From the NCBI RefSeq assembly GCF_004025585.1, contig NZ_QTZO01000002.1, forward strand, positions 62,001 through 126,000: 64,000 bases of DNA, given 5' to 3'. The notes beneath the pieces were generated by a model. That model was not told the origin of the DNA. It worked only from the letters and a program-made list of their open reading frames with translations, and did no database searches. Made by a program: the position numbers and the translations under genes. Shown piece by piece: positions 1 through 8,135 of the stretch. The stretch's first letter is position 1. Every line of letters begins with the position of its first letter. The DNA comes from Pseudodesulfovibrio sp. S3. Lineage in GTDB: Bacteria > Desulfobacterota > Desulfovibrionia > Desulfovibrionales > Desulfovibrionaceae.

Positions 1-5
1 ATTAG

Positions 6-2522
6 TTACTCCTCCTTGAGAGCAATTGTATTTACCTGGGTTATGTTGGAGGCGACAACCGCCTCCTTTTCCTCTGGGGTCGGGATCATGGCCATGATCA
101 ACGTGGTGGCGACGCACAAGGCGTAAAATCCCCACATGGCCTGCACACCTGTGAGTCCGAGAACCGTGCCTCCGGTGAAGACCAGGCTGGCCACGAAAAG
201 ACCGAGCAGAGTTTGATAACCGATGGAAAACAGCATCCATTTCGTGGAATTGGATTGGCTCCGAACCATGATGGATGCCGGAACGCACGGTGGGTACAGT
301 GCCATGAAGAGCATCAAAGCCAGGGCGTGAAGCGGAGTGAAACCGCCCTCTCCCGCCTTCATGCTCTCCTGGACCGACTGATCGGAACCGTCGATGCCGT
401 AGATGGAGCCGAGGGTCGCTGCAGAATTCTCCTTGGCTGCAAAAGCCGACAAGAGTGCGATATTGATGCGCCAGTTGAATCCGGCCCACTGGGTGACAGG
501 CTCAAGCGCCCGGCCCATGGTACCGAGGAAGCTGGTTTCAAACCGCTCCGCACGGGCTTCCCGCCGGATCTGTTTGCGAACCCGGATCACTTTCTTGAGC
601 GACTTGTTCAACGCCTTGCCGTCCTTGCCCACACGCCGGGCAACGGCATAGTAAGCCGGGTTTTCCTCTTGGAACTCCGCATCAATCAAGGCCGCCCGAT
701 CCTGATCCGTGACGGCACGCTTCGCATCCCTGATGGCTTCGCCAAACAGGATGATGGGCAGCACGTCTTCAGAGCCGATCTCGTCCTTGAATCCGGTCCT
801 GCCCACATCCGCCATGAACGCGGCAACAGCCGCATCCTGCATGTCCTCATAATGAGCCTTGCGGCTGTCGGTCAGTCCCGGATAATTGATGAGCACGAAG
901 ACCACCACGGCCACGGCAGCGACCACGGTGACGATTTTTTTCATGAACAGCCAGACACGCTCGATCGCCCGGCGAAGCACACCGGATATGGTCGGAACGT
1001 GATAAGGAGGCATTTCCATGATGAACGGCGCACTGGGCCGCTTCTTCAGCACGGTTATGGAAAGAATCTTGGCCACGGGCAGGGCCATGAAGAGCGTCAC
1101 CGTGGCGATGAAAAACATGGTCGACCCGGCCACATCCGAGAAATAGGCCCCGATGAGAATGAGGTACAGCGGAACCTTGGCAAGGCAATTCATCATAGGG
1201 ACGATCATGATGGTGGCCAGACGCGCCCGCTCATCCGGGATCGCCTTGGTGGCCATGACGCCGGGGATGGCGCAACCGCCGACATACACACCGCCCAGGA
1301 TCATGGGCAATGTGGACTGTCCGTGCAGCCCGAAACGGCGGAAGAGACGATCAAGGATAAAGGCCATGCGCGGCATGTATCCGCTGTCCTCCAACACGGC
1401 GATGAGGCTGAACAACAGAAAGAAAATGGGCAGATAATTGAGAATGGCCGTAATGGATTTGACCACCCACAAGCCGAGTGAACGCAGTATGGGGTCATTC
1501 AGGAATCCGGCCTGGGGCAAAACGTCGCCGGCAAAGCTCTCCAACGCCCCCCACAGCGGCCAGATCTGAAGGGCAAGCCAGTTGCCGAAAACGATCGAAA
1601 TCTCATAGAGCACGAACAGGATGGCTATGAGGATGAGCGGGCCGAGCAACCGGTTGCACACGTACCGGTCGGCGCGGTCAGAAAGGTTGCGTCTTTTTTC
1701 CTCCGGAAACGTCACGGTTTCGCGTATGATCTTTGCACAACTGCCATGGCGGGTGAAGGCAATATGCCGCTCGCATGCATGGCCCTCTTCCTTGTGAAAA
1801 CGTTGTCGACAGGATTCGACACGATCAAAAACCTTCTGCGCATCAAGATGCGTCCCCGTGAGAAGCTCCGTTACCCCAGCATCGCCTTCAAGCAGTTTGA
1901 TGGCAAACCAGCGAACCGGGTACTGTACGCTGAGGACCGGATCTTCGACCAGCACCGCTTCCAATTCAGAGATATGGTCTTCAAGCTGACCATAATCGAT
2001 CTTGTAAACCGGGCCGTGCGCCTTGCCGACCAAGGACTTCACCGCTGCTTTCAGGGCCTCTTTACCTTCACCCTTCTTGGCCTTGGTAGGGACAACAGGG
2101 GTGCCGAGTATTTCCTGAAGCTTGGCCACATCAACCCTCTGCCCGCGGCGTTCAACCACATCCATCATATTCAAATTGAGAACAGTGGGAACCTCCATCT
2201 CAAGGAGCTGAAGCGTAAGATACAGATTGCGCTTGAGGTTGGCGCCATCGGCAACGTCGATAACCACGCTGGGGAGATCGCCAAGCAGAAAATCTCGCGC
2301 CACTCGCTCTTCCAAAGAATATGACGTGAGGCTGTACGTTCCCGGGAGGTCCACCAGCTCCACATGCGTGTCATCAAGATCAAAGAAACCGGTCTTCTTC
2401 TCCACGGTGACGCCGGGATAGTTGGCCACATGCTGACGCGCCCCGGTGAGCATGTTGAAGACAGTTGACTTACCGCAATTTGGCTGGCCAGCCAGGGCAA
2501 CGAGCAGATTCCGAGGGGACAT
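6..2522 (-). CDS. feoB: Ferrous iron transport protein B
   Basis: Inner-membrane Fe(II) transporter with a cytoplasmic G-protein domain (838 aa). The N-terminal GTPase shows G1 GQPNCGKST (residues 12-20), G3 DLPG (58-61) and G4 NMMD (118-121). It is followed by a helical NFeoB region and a membrane half with several long hydrophobic segments and the Gate-type motif GGCAIPGVMA. Length is slightly above the usual 750-780 aa because of a charged insert at about residues 565-665. The start codon overlaps the feoA stop by one base, so the two are translationally coupled. It is the last gene of feoA-feoA-feoB, with a Fur box upstream of the first feoA. Identification is firm. Confidence 0.97.
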   Translation of the reverse strand: MSPRNLLVALAGQPNCGKSTVFNMLTGARQHVANYPGVTVEKKTGFFDLDDTHVELVDLPGTYSLTSYSLEERVARDFLLGDLPSVVIDVADGANLKRNLYLTLQLLEMEVPTVLNLNMMDVVERRGQRVDVAKLQEILGTPVVPTKAKKGEGKEALKAAVKSLVGKAHGPVYKIDYGQLEDHISELEAVLVEDPVLSVQYPVRWFAIKLLEGDAGVTELLTGTHLDAQKVFDRVESCRQRFHKEEGHACERHIAFTRHGSCAKIIRETVTFPEEKRRNLSDRADRYVCNRLLGPLILIAILFVLYEISIVFGNWLALQIWPLWGALESFAGDVLPQAGFLNDPILRSLGLWVVKSITAILNYLPIFFLLFSLIAVLEDSGYMPRMAFILDRLFRRFGLHGQSTLPMILGGVYVGGCAIPGVMATKAIPDERARLATIMIVPMMNCLAKVPLYLILIGAYFSDVAGSTMFFIATVTLFMALPVAKILSITVLKKRPSAPFIMEMPPYHVPTISGVLRRAIERVWLFMKKIVTVVAAVAVVVFVLINYPGLTDSRKAHYEDMQDAAVAAFMADVGRTGFKDEIGSEDVLPIILFGEAIRDAKRAVTDQDRAALIDAEFQEENPAYYAVARRVGKDGKALNKSLKKVIRVRKQIRREARAERFETSFLGTMGRALEPVTQWAGFNWRINIALLSAFAAKENSAATLGSIYGIDGSDQSVQESMKAGEGGFTPLHALALMLFMALYPPCVPASIMVRSQSNSTKWMLFSIGYQTLLGLFVASLVFTGGTVLGLTGVQAMWGFYALCVATTLIMAMIPTPEEKEAVVASNITQVNTIALKEE

Positions 2523-2743
2523 TACGCTTCCACCTCGATGTGCTTGGCCTCGTTATGCCGAATGGAGACATGATAGCCGTCCAGATGCAGTTCCACCGGA
2601 TCGATCAACGGCGCATTGCGCACGATTTCGATCAAGGCTCCCGGACAAAATCCGAGATCCATGAGCCGCTGGCCGAGAGCTCCGTCAGCAGTCATATCCT
2701 TCATGGTGCAGCAGACACCCGGCTGAAGTTCATCAAGAGTCAT
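2522..2743 (-). CDS. feoA: FeoA family protein, proximal to feoB
   Basis: Small SH3-like cytoplasmic protein (73 aa) of the Fe(II) uptake system. It carries the family pattern of a C-terminal beta-barrel: GALGQRLMDLGFCPGALIE followed by a run of hydrophobic strands (VELHLDGYHVSIR). FeoA is thought to act on the FeoB GTPase or complex assembly. The stop codon overlaps the feoB start, and a second, different feoA lies 39 bp upstream, so all three form one operon. Confidence 0.93.
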   Translation of the reverse strand: MTLDELQPGVCCTMKDMTADGALGQRLMDLGFCPGALIEIVRNAPLIDPVELHLDGYHVSIRHNEAKHIEVEA

Positions 2744-2782
2744 AATTCCCCCTTCAAGACTAATTGGTACTAATTCGACAGA

Positions 2783-3007
2783 TCATGCCACGAGGACTTT
2801 TTCGGCAATGCCGCGCTCGACCATGATGCGACCTTCGCCCACGGAAACAATCAACGGCCCCCCCCCGTTATTGAGTACATCGATCTCAACGCCGGGAATG
2901 ATGCCGAGAGATTCGAGTCGGGTCCGGGCCTTCCACCCGGCATCCACAGCAACGACAAACGCGTTTTCACCCGCCCCGACTGTCCTGAGCGTTTTTCGAA
3001 AAGACAT
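2783..3007 (-). CDS. feoA: FeoA family protein, first gene of the feo operon
   Basis: A second FeoA-type SH3-like protein (74 aa), with the motif TRLESLGIIPGVEIDVLNN and the closing strand GRIMVERGIAEKVLV. It is clearly divergent from the FeoA next to feoB, so this is a paralogous pair rather than a recent duplication. Two FeoA proteins with one FeoB are common in Desulfovibrio-like genomes. The Fur box at 3047-3065 lies about 40 bp upstream of its start and should control the whole feo operon. Confidence 0.92.
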   Translation of the reverse strand: MSFRKTLRTVGAGENAFVVAVDAGWKARTRLESLGIIPGVEIDVLNNGGGPLIVSVGEGRIMVERGIAEKVLVA

Positions 3008-3046
3008 GGCACCCCCCTCAATTTCTCAACAAGAATGGTTGCAATT

Positions 3047-3065
3047 GATAATGAATTTCGATATC
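3047..3065. promoter_or_regulatory. Fur box upstream of the feo operon
   Basis: GATAATGAATTTCGATATC matches the classical 19-bp Fur consensus GATAATGATNATCATTATC at 14 of 18 defined positions. It lies between feoA (-) and the divergent Fur-like gene (+), closest to feoA, and could affect both. Confidence 0.8.
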
Positions 3066-3214
3066 AGAAATAGGCCTTGGAACACATAGGGTCAACAAAA
3101 AACGACCTTTGACACAGAGTCTCACCAACCCCATCCACAAGGCCGGAACTGGCAATTAGTTGAGATTGAGAGTCAATCACAAAAAACGGTATTCACAAGC
3201 AAAAGAAAGCGAAC

Positions 3215-3679
3215 ATGCAGGAAGCACTCAAAGCGTTCAAAATGTATTTGGCGGGCAACAACCTCAAGCTGACACAGCAAAGACTGCTCATCTTCAAGGT
3301 GTTCATGAGCGACGAAAAAAAGATGAGCCCAGAGGAGTTGCTCATGGAAGTCCAAAACATCGACACCAGCATCAGCCGCTCTACCGTGTATCGAACCGTC
3401 AAACACCTTCACAACGCCGGAATTGCCCGATGCATTCACCTGTCGGACGGGGCAACGCACTATGAACCCATGGGGGACCAATATTGCCAGATGATCTGCG
3501 AGCGGTGCGGCCGTGCAATACCCATCAAAAACCCTTACCTGGAATGCCTCCAGCAGGAGACGGCCCGCCAGCAGGGGTTCACCCTTTTCCGGTATCAGAC
3601 CTTTCTCTACGGCCTCTGCTGCCAATGCAGCGGCAACACATGCGCGGGCGTATCAAGATCAAACAGTTCTAACCAATAA
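3215..3679 (+). CDS. Divergent Fur-family regulator lacking the usual Fe-sensing ligands
   Basis: Fur-family winged-helix regulator (154 aa). The DNA-recognition helix region SRSTVYRTVKHLHNAGI (residues 54-70) is typical. The structural-zinc cysteines are kept: C95xxC98 and C135xxC138, with an extra C136. The canonical HHDH metal motif before the first CxxC is replaced by Q-Y-C-Q (residues 89-92), and the His of the later RH motif is Tyr (Y127). It therefore probably does not sense Fe(II) as standard Fur does. It is transcribed away from feo. A weak palindrome at 3160-3176 (TTGA...TCAA, 11 of 17 to the local Fur box) lies upstream, and no strong ribosome site is seen. A role in feo control is inferred from position only. 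Confidence 0.85.
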   Translation: MQEALKAFKMYLAGNNLKLTQQRLLIFKVFMSDEKKMSPEELLMEVQNIDTSISRSTVYRTVKHLHNAGIARCIHLSDGATHYEPMGDQYCQMICERCGRAIPIKNPYLECLQQETARQQGFTLFRYQTFLYGLCCQCSGNTCAGVSRSNSSNQ

Positions 3680-3688
3680 GGAGCAGCC

Positions 3689-3844
3689 ATGACATTTCGG
3701 ACGACAATCAACAGCAAGTCAAAACCAAAGGATTTTCTGCAACGCGGGTTCAAATCCATGTTTTCCGACTATGATGCACCAAAGACAGCGACCACGCCTG
3801 TCGACACCGAGAAAGACAAAAACGACAAGCAACCCACGCGATAA
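3689..3844 (+). CDS. Small Lys/Thr-rich hypothetical protein
   Basis: 51-codon ORF starting 9 bp after the Fur-like gene, with a clean ribosome site (AAGGAG, 5-6 bp before ATG). It ends just before a strong terminator, so it is probably the second gene of a two-gene transcript. The product is basic in the first half (SKSKPKDFLQRGFKSMF) and polar, Lys/Asp/Thr-rich in the second, with no cysteine and no membrane segment. I do not recognise a family. It is below the length most gene finders report. Confidence 0.55.
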   Translation: MTFRTTINSKSKPKDFLQRGFKSMFSDYDAPKTATTPVDTEKDKNDKQPTR

Positions 3845-3854
3845 GGCAGCCAAA

Positions 3855-3895
3855 AAAGAACGTCCCGGCAGATCTTGTCTGCCGGGACGTTCTTT
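3855..3895. terminator. Bidirectional rho-independent terminator
   Basis: Perfect 14-bp stem (3859-3872 with 3878-3891) around a 5-nt loop, flanked by an A-run on the left and CTTT on the right. It separates the convergent Fur-like/small-ORF unit (+) and fur (-), and can end transcription from both sides. Confidence 0.9.
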
Positions 3896-3917
3896 GATCG
3901 GATCACTTGCTTTCACA

Positions 3918-4358
3918 TCATTTTTCATCAAAACGGCAGTCCGAGCAGACACCAAAAAGAAACATGCGGTGGCGTGTCAATTCAAACCCATGCTCCTCCG
4001 CCACCCGTTCCTGCCGTTCTTCAATGACCGCATCGCATATTTCCAGTGTTTTCCCACAGTGTGCACATATGAAATGGTCATGATGCGCATGGTTGTACGA
4101 ATGCTCATAAAGGGAAACCCCATCACCCGGATCAAATGCATCAGCCAGGCCTGAATCCACCAGAAGCTTCAACGTCCGATAGATTGTCGCCTGCCCGATA
4201 TCCACCGCCTTTCCCTTGACCAGGGAACACAATTCCTCAGCGGAAAAATGCCCTTCGGCTTCCAAAAACGTTTCGACAATGACTTTACGCTGGGGGGTCA
4301 CGCTGAGATTGCTCTTTTGGAGATACTCGACAAACATCTGCTCTGCTGATTTGGACAT
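3918..4358 (-). CDS. fur: Ferric uptake regulator Fur
   Basis: Canonical Fur (146 aa from the ATG at 4358). It has the recognition helix region GQATIYRTLKLLVDSGLA, the metal-sensing cluster H92-H93-D94-H95, a later H130, and structural Zn cysteines C98xxC101 and C138xxC141. This is the best candidate for the protein that binds the repeated palindromes in the window. A longer reading to 4436 is open, but a Fur box (15 of 17) sits 8-24 bp before the 4358 ATG, which both fixes that start and implies autoregulation. It lies 37 bp after a hypothetical gene at the end of the sia-moxR run, so read-through from that operon is also possible. Confidence 0.93.
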   Translation of the reverse strand: MSKSAEQMFVEYLQKSNLSVTPQRKVIVETFLEAEGHFSAEELCSLVKGKAVDIGQATIYRTLKLLVDSGLADAFDPGDGVSLYEHSYNHAHHDHFICAHCGKTLEICDAVIEERQERVAEEHGFELTRHRMFLFGVCSDCRFDEK

Positions 4359-4365
4359 AAAGGTA

Positions 4366-4382
4366 ATGAAACTCATTTTCAA
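4366..4382. promoter_or_regulatory. Fur box immediately upstream of fur
   Basis: ATGAAACTCATTTTCAA matches the local consensus TTGAAAATCATTTTCAA at 15 of 17 positions, 8 bp before the fur ATG. Suggests negative autoregulation, possibly by blocking an internal promoter at the end of the long minus-strand run. Confidence 0.75.
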
Positions 4383-4395
4383 AATCAAAGCAAGC

Positions 4396-4857
4396 CTAAA
4401 ATCCGACAGCCGACAGGAACCTGGCAGAAACGACACCAGTCGCTATGTGCTTGCGCGTTCCCTGGGTGAGTTCCAGATTCTCGACCACATCCAATGGCGC
4501 ACTGTCATGGGCATTCTTCAGGATCAATTCAAAGTCAGCTCGAAGCCGTTCAAACGCCATTTTAATATCGAGAAATTCTGAATCCGGAGCGCGCCAGGGC
4601 AGGGTCAGGGACTCCGAGAACCTCTTCATTGAATGAGATGGGGTCATCAGCCGATACCAATCAAGTCCCGCGCCTGCCCGCTCGTCCTGGTCGGGATAGC
4701 AAAAGGAACGCCATGCGGAAGGCGGCCTGGCGATGGCGCTTTCCAAGACAACCTGCGGAACAACGAGATCGATCTCGAATTGTTCCAACTCGATTGAATA
4801 GTTAAGAACCGGCCTGTGATTGCCCCGCTTTTTCTGAATGGTCCATTCAATTTTCAT
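4396..4857 (-). CDS. Hypothetical protein between VWA protein and Fur
   Basis: 153-aa cytoplasmic protein from the ATG at 4857, which has a good ribosome site (AAGGAG 5 bp upstream); a longer reading exists but lacks one. No signal peptide or membrane segment. The sequence is mixed alpha/beta with a Trp/Arg/Pro-rich middle (RPPSAWRSFCYPDQDE) and many charged residues. I do not recognise a family. It follows the VWA-domain gene by 20 bp and precedes fur, so it probably belongs to the moxR-VWA unit. Confidence 0.8.
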   Translation of the reverse strand: MKIEWTIQKKRGNHRPVLNYSIELEQFEIDLVVPQVVLESAIARPPSAWRSFCYPDQDERAGAGLDWYRLMTPSHSMKRFSESLTLPWRAPDSEFLDIKMAFERLRADFELILKNAHDSAPLDVVENLELTQGTRKHIATGVVSARFLSAVGF

Positions 4858-4877
4858 GGCAACTCCTTGTCCATTTG

Positions 4878-6185
4878 TCAGCAGATTTCCATGATGTCGC
4901 CGAAGGGAGGCACCTTGCCCCCCTCGCCGACCTGTGCCCACAGAACCGGATACTCCGGTTCATGCTCCGGGAAATGCACACATTCCATGTCCGTCAGATA
5001 TACCAGACACGCAGGATCAATGCCCTGCTCGTCCACCCACCGGAAAACAGGACGATAGTCTGTCCCGCCCCCCCCTTCAGGGTTGAGTGACAACGGAAGG
5101 TCTGCTCGCCCGAAGGAATCCGACCCTGAAACCCGGCTGTCGCAATAGACAACGTGGATGGTTGTATCAAAGGCGTCAAGAACCCCGGACACCTCCGCCG
5201 CAAACTGCTCCATCTCTTGCGCCGTCACACTGCCGGAGGTGTCCAGGGCCAAGACGACCTCCGGCAGCTTTTGGTGTGACAGGGACGGCAGAATAATGTC
5301 CATATGCAAAAAACGTTTGTTGGGAGGTGCCCAGCTGTAATCATCCCGTGCCCGGTCGCTGATATAACGCGAGAGCAGTTCCCGCCAATCCAGTTTGGGA
5401 TTCAACACATCGTTGACAAGCCGCTCCAATCCACCCGGCAGTTCGCCTATATCCCGTGCCTGCTGTGCGGCCTGTGCCAAGGCCAGTTCCCATTGTTCAT
5501 CCGAGCTTGCATCATCCGTGGCACCGCCCAGCCCCGCCTCCTCACTGTCGCGAACCTCTCCGCTCCCGCCGGGGTCACCGGTCTGGTCACCCCCCTCGTC
5601 ACCCGGATCATCGCCGGCCGAACCTTCTTCCACCAGGCCGTCCCCACCGACTTCGCCGTCATCGGACTCGGACGTATCGCCGGGATCTTCGCCTTCGCCA
5701 GCCTGTGCATCCATCTCATCCGCATCGATTTCGCCATCCGCTTCGCCCTGCTCCTTGGAGATGGAAGGCCTCTCCTCCCCGCCATGATCACCGCAGAGCG
5801 CAACGTAAATCTCGTCAGCACTCTTGCCGTGATACGCGGGATTATCGAGGTACTTGGGAGGCAAATCCAGCCCGGCATCCAGCAATATCCAATTAATGGC
5901 ATAGTCACAGGCCATATTCCACGTGGCAGGATCTCGCCCCATGCGTCTGACATGATGCTGACAGGCTGGATGCATGATCGTGTGGGCCATCAGCCCCTGC
6001 ACCTGCCGATCCTTGAGATTGGCGACATAACGGGGATTGTAGGCCAACGTCCTGCCGTCGGTCCACGCCGTGGCGCACCGGTGATCCTCCTGCGGCTCCA
6101 TTCGTAAACACAGAGAGCCGAAAAAAGGATGTTCCAGCAACAGGCCGGTTCTCGCCTTGAGTATTTTCTTGCGAACGCTATTCAT
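4878..6185 (-). CDS. VWA-like protein with degenerate metallopeptidase domain (DUF2201-type)
   Basis: About 435 aa. The N-terminal part (to about residue 130) resembles the putative metallopeptidase domain of the COG3864/DUF2201 family. The expected HExxH is HTIMH (about residues 70-74), so the catalytic Glu is missing. A highly acidic Gly/Asp/Glu linker spans about residues 150-225. The C-terminal third is a VWA-like fold with a MIDAS-type motif LDTSGSV. Such proteins usually work as a pair with a MoxR AAA+ ATPase, and the moxR gene here directly precedes it. I chose the ATG at 6185; a GTG at 6191 abutting the moxR stop is the alternative. The substrate is unknown; metal-centre or complex assembly is the usual idea for the pair. 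Confidence 0.85.
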   Translation of the reverse strand: MNSVRKKILKARTGLLLEHPFFGSLCLRMEPQEDHRCATAWTDGRTLAYNPRYVANLKDRQVQGLMAHTIMHPACQHHVRRMGRDPATWNMACDYAINWILLDAGLDLPPKYLDNPAYHGKSADEIYVALCGDHGGEERPSISKEQGEADGEIDADEMDAQAGEGEDPGDTSESDDGEVGGDGLVEEGSAGDDPGDEGGDQTGDPGGSGEVRDSEEAGLGGATDDASSDEQWELALAQAAQQARDIGELPGGLERLVNDVLNPKLDWRELLSRYISDRARDDYSWAPPNKRFLHMDIILPSLSHQKLPEVVLALDTSGSVTAQEMEQFAAEVSGVLDAFDTTIHVVYCDSRVSGSDSFGRADLPLSLNPEGGGGTDYRPVFRWVDEQGIDPACLVYLTDMECVHFPEHEPEYPVLWAQVGEGGKVPPFGDIMEIC

Positions 6186-6191
6186 GGTCAC

Positions 6192-7172
6192 CTAAAGAAG
6201 CACATCGGAGTTGGCCGTCGCCCAGCACGAAAAGGCCGGAGACTCGACCACGGGCCTGTGAGTTTTCACGGCATCACGGACCAGCAACACTCCAAACTCC
6301 GAGGGCAGCCTGGATGCATAGGTGATGATTGAATCCGCCGTCTTGTCTCCGGCTCTTTTCGCTAGGGCCTCGCACAACGCGTACAAGGTCGCGGGTTCCT
6401 CGGGGATTACAGCTGTGGTAGGGTGGTTGATGACAGCATCTGGATCGGGCAATTGCCTGAACATCCGGGAGAACCCTGCGAATTCCGCCGCAGCGCCAGG
6501 ACCGATCGTTCCCTTTAACAGACTCAGTTCCACATCCGGGTCCGGGGTCGAGGCAATAATCCTGGCGGCGAACTCCCATGATCTTGGTGAAGGGAAGGCC
6601 TTCTCATTCTTCTTAGGTTCAAAATCGTGCAACAGGTTGGGCCGAAAACGGATGAAAGCCAGTATTTCTTCCGGGAATTCCATCCCTTCGGCCCACTCCA
6701 GCCATGTGTTCACGTCAACCGAAAAATCAAGATGCACGAAACGGTTGGCCAGGGCCGAAGGCATGCGATGCGTAACGGCGCGATCGGTCTCGCGATTACC
6801 GGCGGCGATCACGGTCCACCCGTCCGGCAACATGTATTCTCCCACCTTTCGGTCCAACACCAGCTGGTAGCAGGCAGCCTGCACCAGGGGAGGAGCTGCG
6901 TTCAATTCGTCGAGAAACAGCACGCCCTCTCCGCCCGTGGGCAAAAAAGACGGCGGGTTCCAATGGGCAACGTCACCTTTCACCGACGGCAGACCTCGCA
7001 GATCCACCGGGTCCAGAAGCACCGCCCGGATATCTATCAACTCCAGCCCCAGATCCCCGGCCACCTGGGCCACGACCTGACTCTTGCCGACACCGGGAGC
7101 ACCCCAGAGAAAAACCGGCTGCCGCAAGGGAATGAGCGTCCTCAAGGATTTATCTATCTGCCTGGAATTCAT
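6192..7172 (-). CDS. MoxR-family AAA+ ATPase
   Basis: 326-aa cytoplasmic AAA+ ATPase. Walker A is GAPGVGKSQ (about residues 25-33), Walker B FLDELN, and a sensor-like IAAGNRETD follows, as in MoxR/RavA-type chaperone ATPases. The start has a good ribosome site (AGGGAG). It is coupled to the downstream VWA-like gene, and the two likely form an ATPase/adaptor pair that remodels a client. It follows siaC by only 9 bp, which places it in the sia transcript. Confidence 0.9.
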   Translation of the reverse strand: MNSRQIDKSLRTLIPLRQPVFLWGAPGVGKSQVVAQVAGDLGLELIDIRAVLLDPVDLRGLPSVKGDVAHWNPPSFLPTGGEGVLFLDELNAAPPLVQAACYQLVLDRKVGEYMLPDGWTVIAAGNRETDRAVTHRMPSALANRFVHLDFSVDVNTWLEWAEGMEFPEEILAFIRFRPNLLHDFEPKKNEKAFPSPRSWEFAARIIASTPDPDVELSLLKGTIGPGAAAEFAGFSRMFRQLPDPDAVINHPTTAVIPEEPATLYALCEALAKRAGDKTADSIITYASRLPSEFGVLLVRDAVKTHRPVVESPAFSCWATANSDVLL

Positions 7173-7181
7173 GTCGTCTCC

Positions 7182-7577
7182 CTACTTGTCGGTATATTCT
7201 ACAAGGTTGAATTTTATCTTTTCCACGTCTTCCATGAATTCTTCTCCGCACTCCATGGCGGACTCGTTTTCCTCGTGGTACCACCAGTTGACCACGATCT
7301 TTTTTCCTTTGCAGGCCTGTTCATCCAACAGATCGAAAAAATCCATGAACGTCTTTGACGAGGATGAATTGAAATAGAGAATTCGCATATCAATCTCGAC
7401 CACATCCTCGCTGCCGTGGTTGAAATAACGCTCAAGCCACTCGAACATGGGACCGTAAAAAGCCCTGCAATTCTCGGGGTAGGATTCTCCCCTGATCTCG
7501 AAAGGCATTGCCATGGGATCGAAATGTATCTCTGGCGACGAAGTGGTCGCCCTCACGGTATATTTGGTCATTGTCAT
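7182..7577 (-). CDS. siaC: SiaC-type regulatory phosphoprotein (DUF1987)
   Basis: 131 aa. It matches the SiaC/DUF1987 family: an N-terminal beta region with SPEIHFDP and the phosphosite segment LYFNSSSSKTFMDFFDLL (Ser/Ser/Ser/Ser at about 71-74). In Pseudomonas aeruginosa SiaC the equivalent Thr is phosphorylated by SiaB and dephosphorylated by SiaA, and unphosphorylated SiaC activates the diguanylate cyclase SiaD. Here all four genes are present, in the order D-A-B-C. The residue used in this protein is probably one of the serines (inference). Confidence 0.88.
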   Translation of the reverse strand: MTMTKYTVRATTSSPEIHFDPMAMPFEIRGESYPENCRAFYGPMFEWLERYFNHGSEDVVEIDMRILYFNSSSSKTFMDFFDLLDEQACKGKKIVVNWWYHEENESAMECGEEFMEDVEKIKFNLVEYTDK

Positions 7578-7580
7578 CTC

Positions 7581-8135
7581 CTACTGAGTCACCACTTTCA
7601 TGGAAAAGAACGAGGTGTTGACATCCACGGGAACGATGTCGAAATCCAGTGGGCGGGAGGCCTTGCGCGCCATCTCGACAAAACCGAGCCCTGCGCCCTT
7701 GTCCGTCGCGCTATCGGGCCTCTTCCGGCACTCCCTGTAGTATGCCTTGAGTTCATCCTTGTTCATGGAACGCAGGATCTCGATGTGTTCGGCAAGCTCC
7801 ATGCAATCGGCAGAGCCCACCTTGTTCCCGCACGCCACGAAGAAATGACCGGCCTCTTCACGCCCCACGACGATCTGACCATGGGCCATCTCTCCCTGAT
7901 GCGAACCGTTGTCCATATGGCGCTCGGCCGAATAGCGGACGATGTTCTGCATCAACTCCACCAGAATCGCGAACACGCGCTGAACCGCCCCCATGGCAGC
8001 ATCCTCGGCGCGCATTTTGGCACGCATGAGTTCAGCCATCCCTTCCACCATGGATTGGGATACAGGGCCATTAAAATACAAAATGACCCCATCCTTCTGC
8101 ATTTCCTCATAATATTTAAACAAACTGGTTCCCAT
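7581..8135 (-). CDS. siaB: SiaB-type protein kinase
   Basis: About 184 aa from the ATG at 8135, which has an AAGGAAGAG ribosome site; the start overlaps the end of siaA by 20 bp. GHKL-type kinase features are an N-box-like ELMQNIVRYS and a glycine motif GAGLGFVEMARK. It belongs to the SiaB family that phosphorylates SiaC and so shuts off c-di-GMP synthesis. Its partners lie on either side. Confidence 0.87.
   Translation of the reverse strand: MGTSLFKYYEEMQKDGVILYFNGPVSQSMVEGMAELMRAKMRAEDAAMGAVQRVFAILVELMQNIVRYSAERHMDNGSHQGEMAHGQIVVGREEAGHFFVACGNKVGSADCMELAEHIEILRSMNKDELKAYYRECRKRPDSATDKGAGLGFVEMARKASRPLDFDIVPVDVNTSFFSMKVVTQ

Noticed and set aside
213-1481. 422-codon plus-strand open frame antisense to feoB
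   Set aside because: It is a shadow of feoB with low-complexity His/Arg/Gly composition and no ribosome site; feoB motifs are intact on the other strand.
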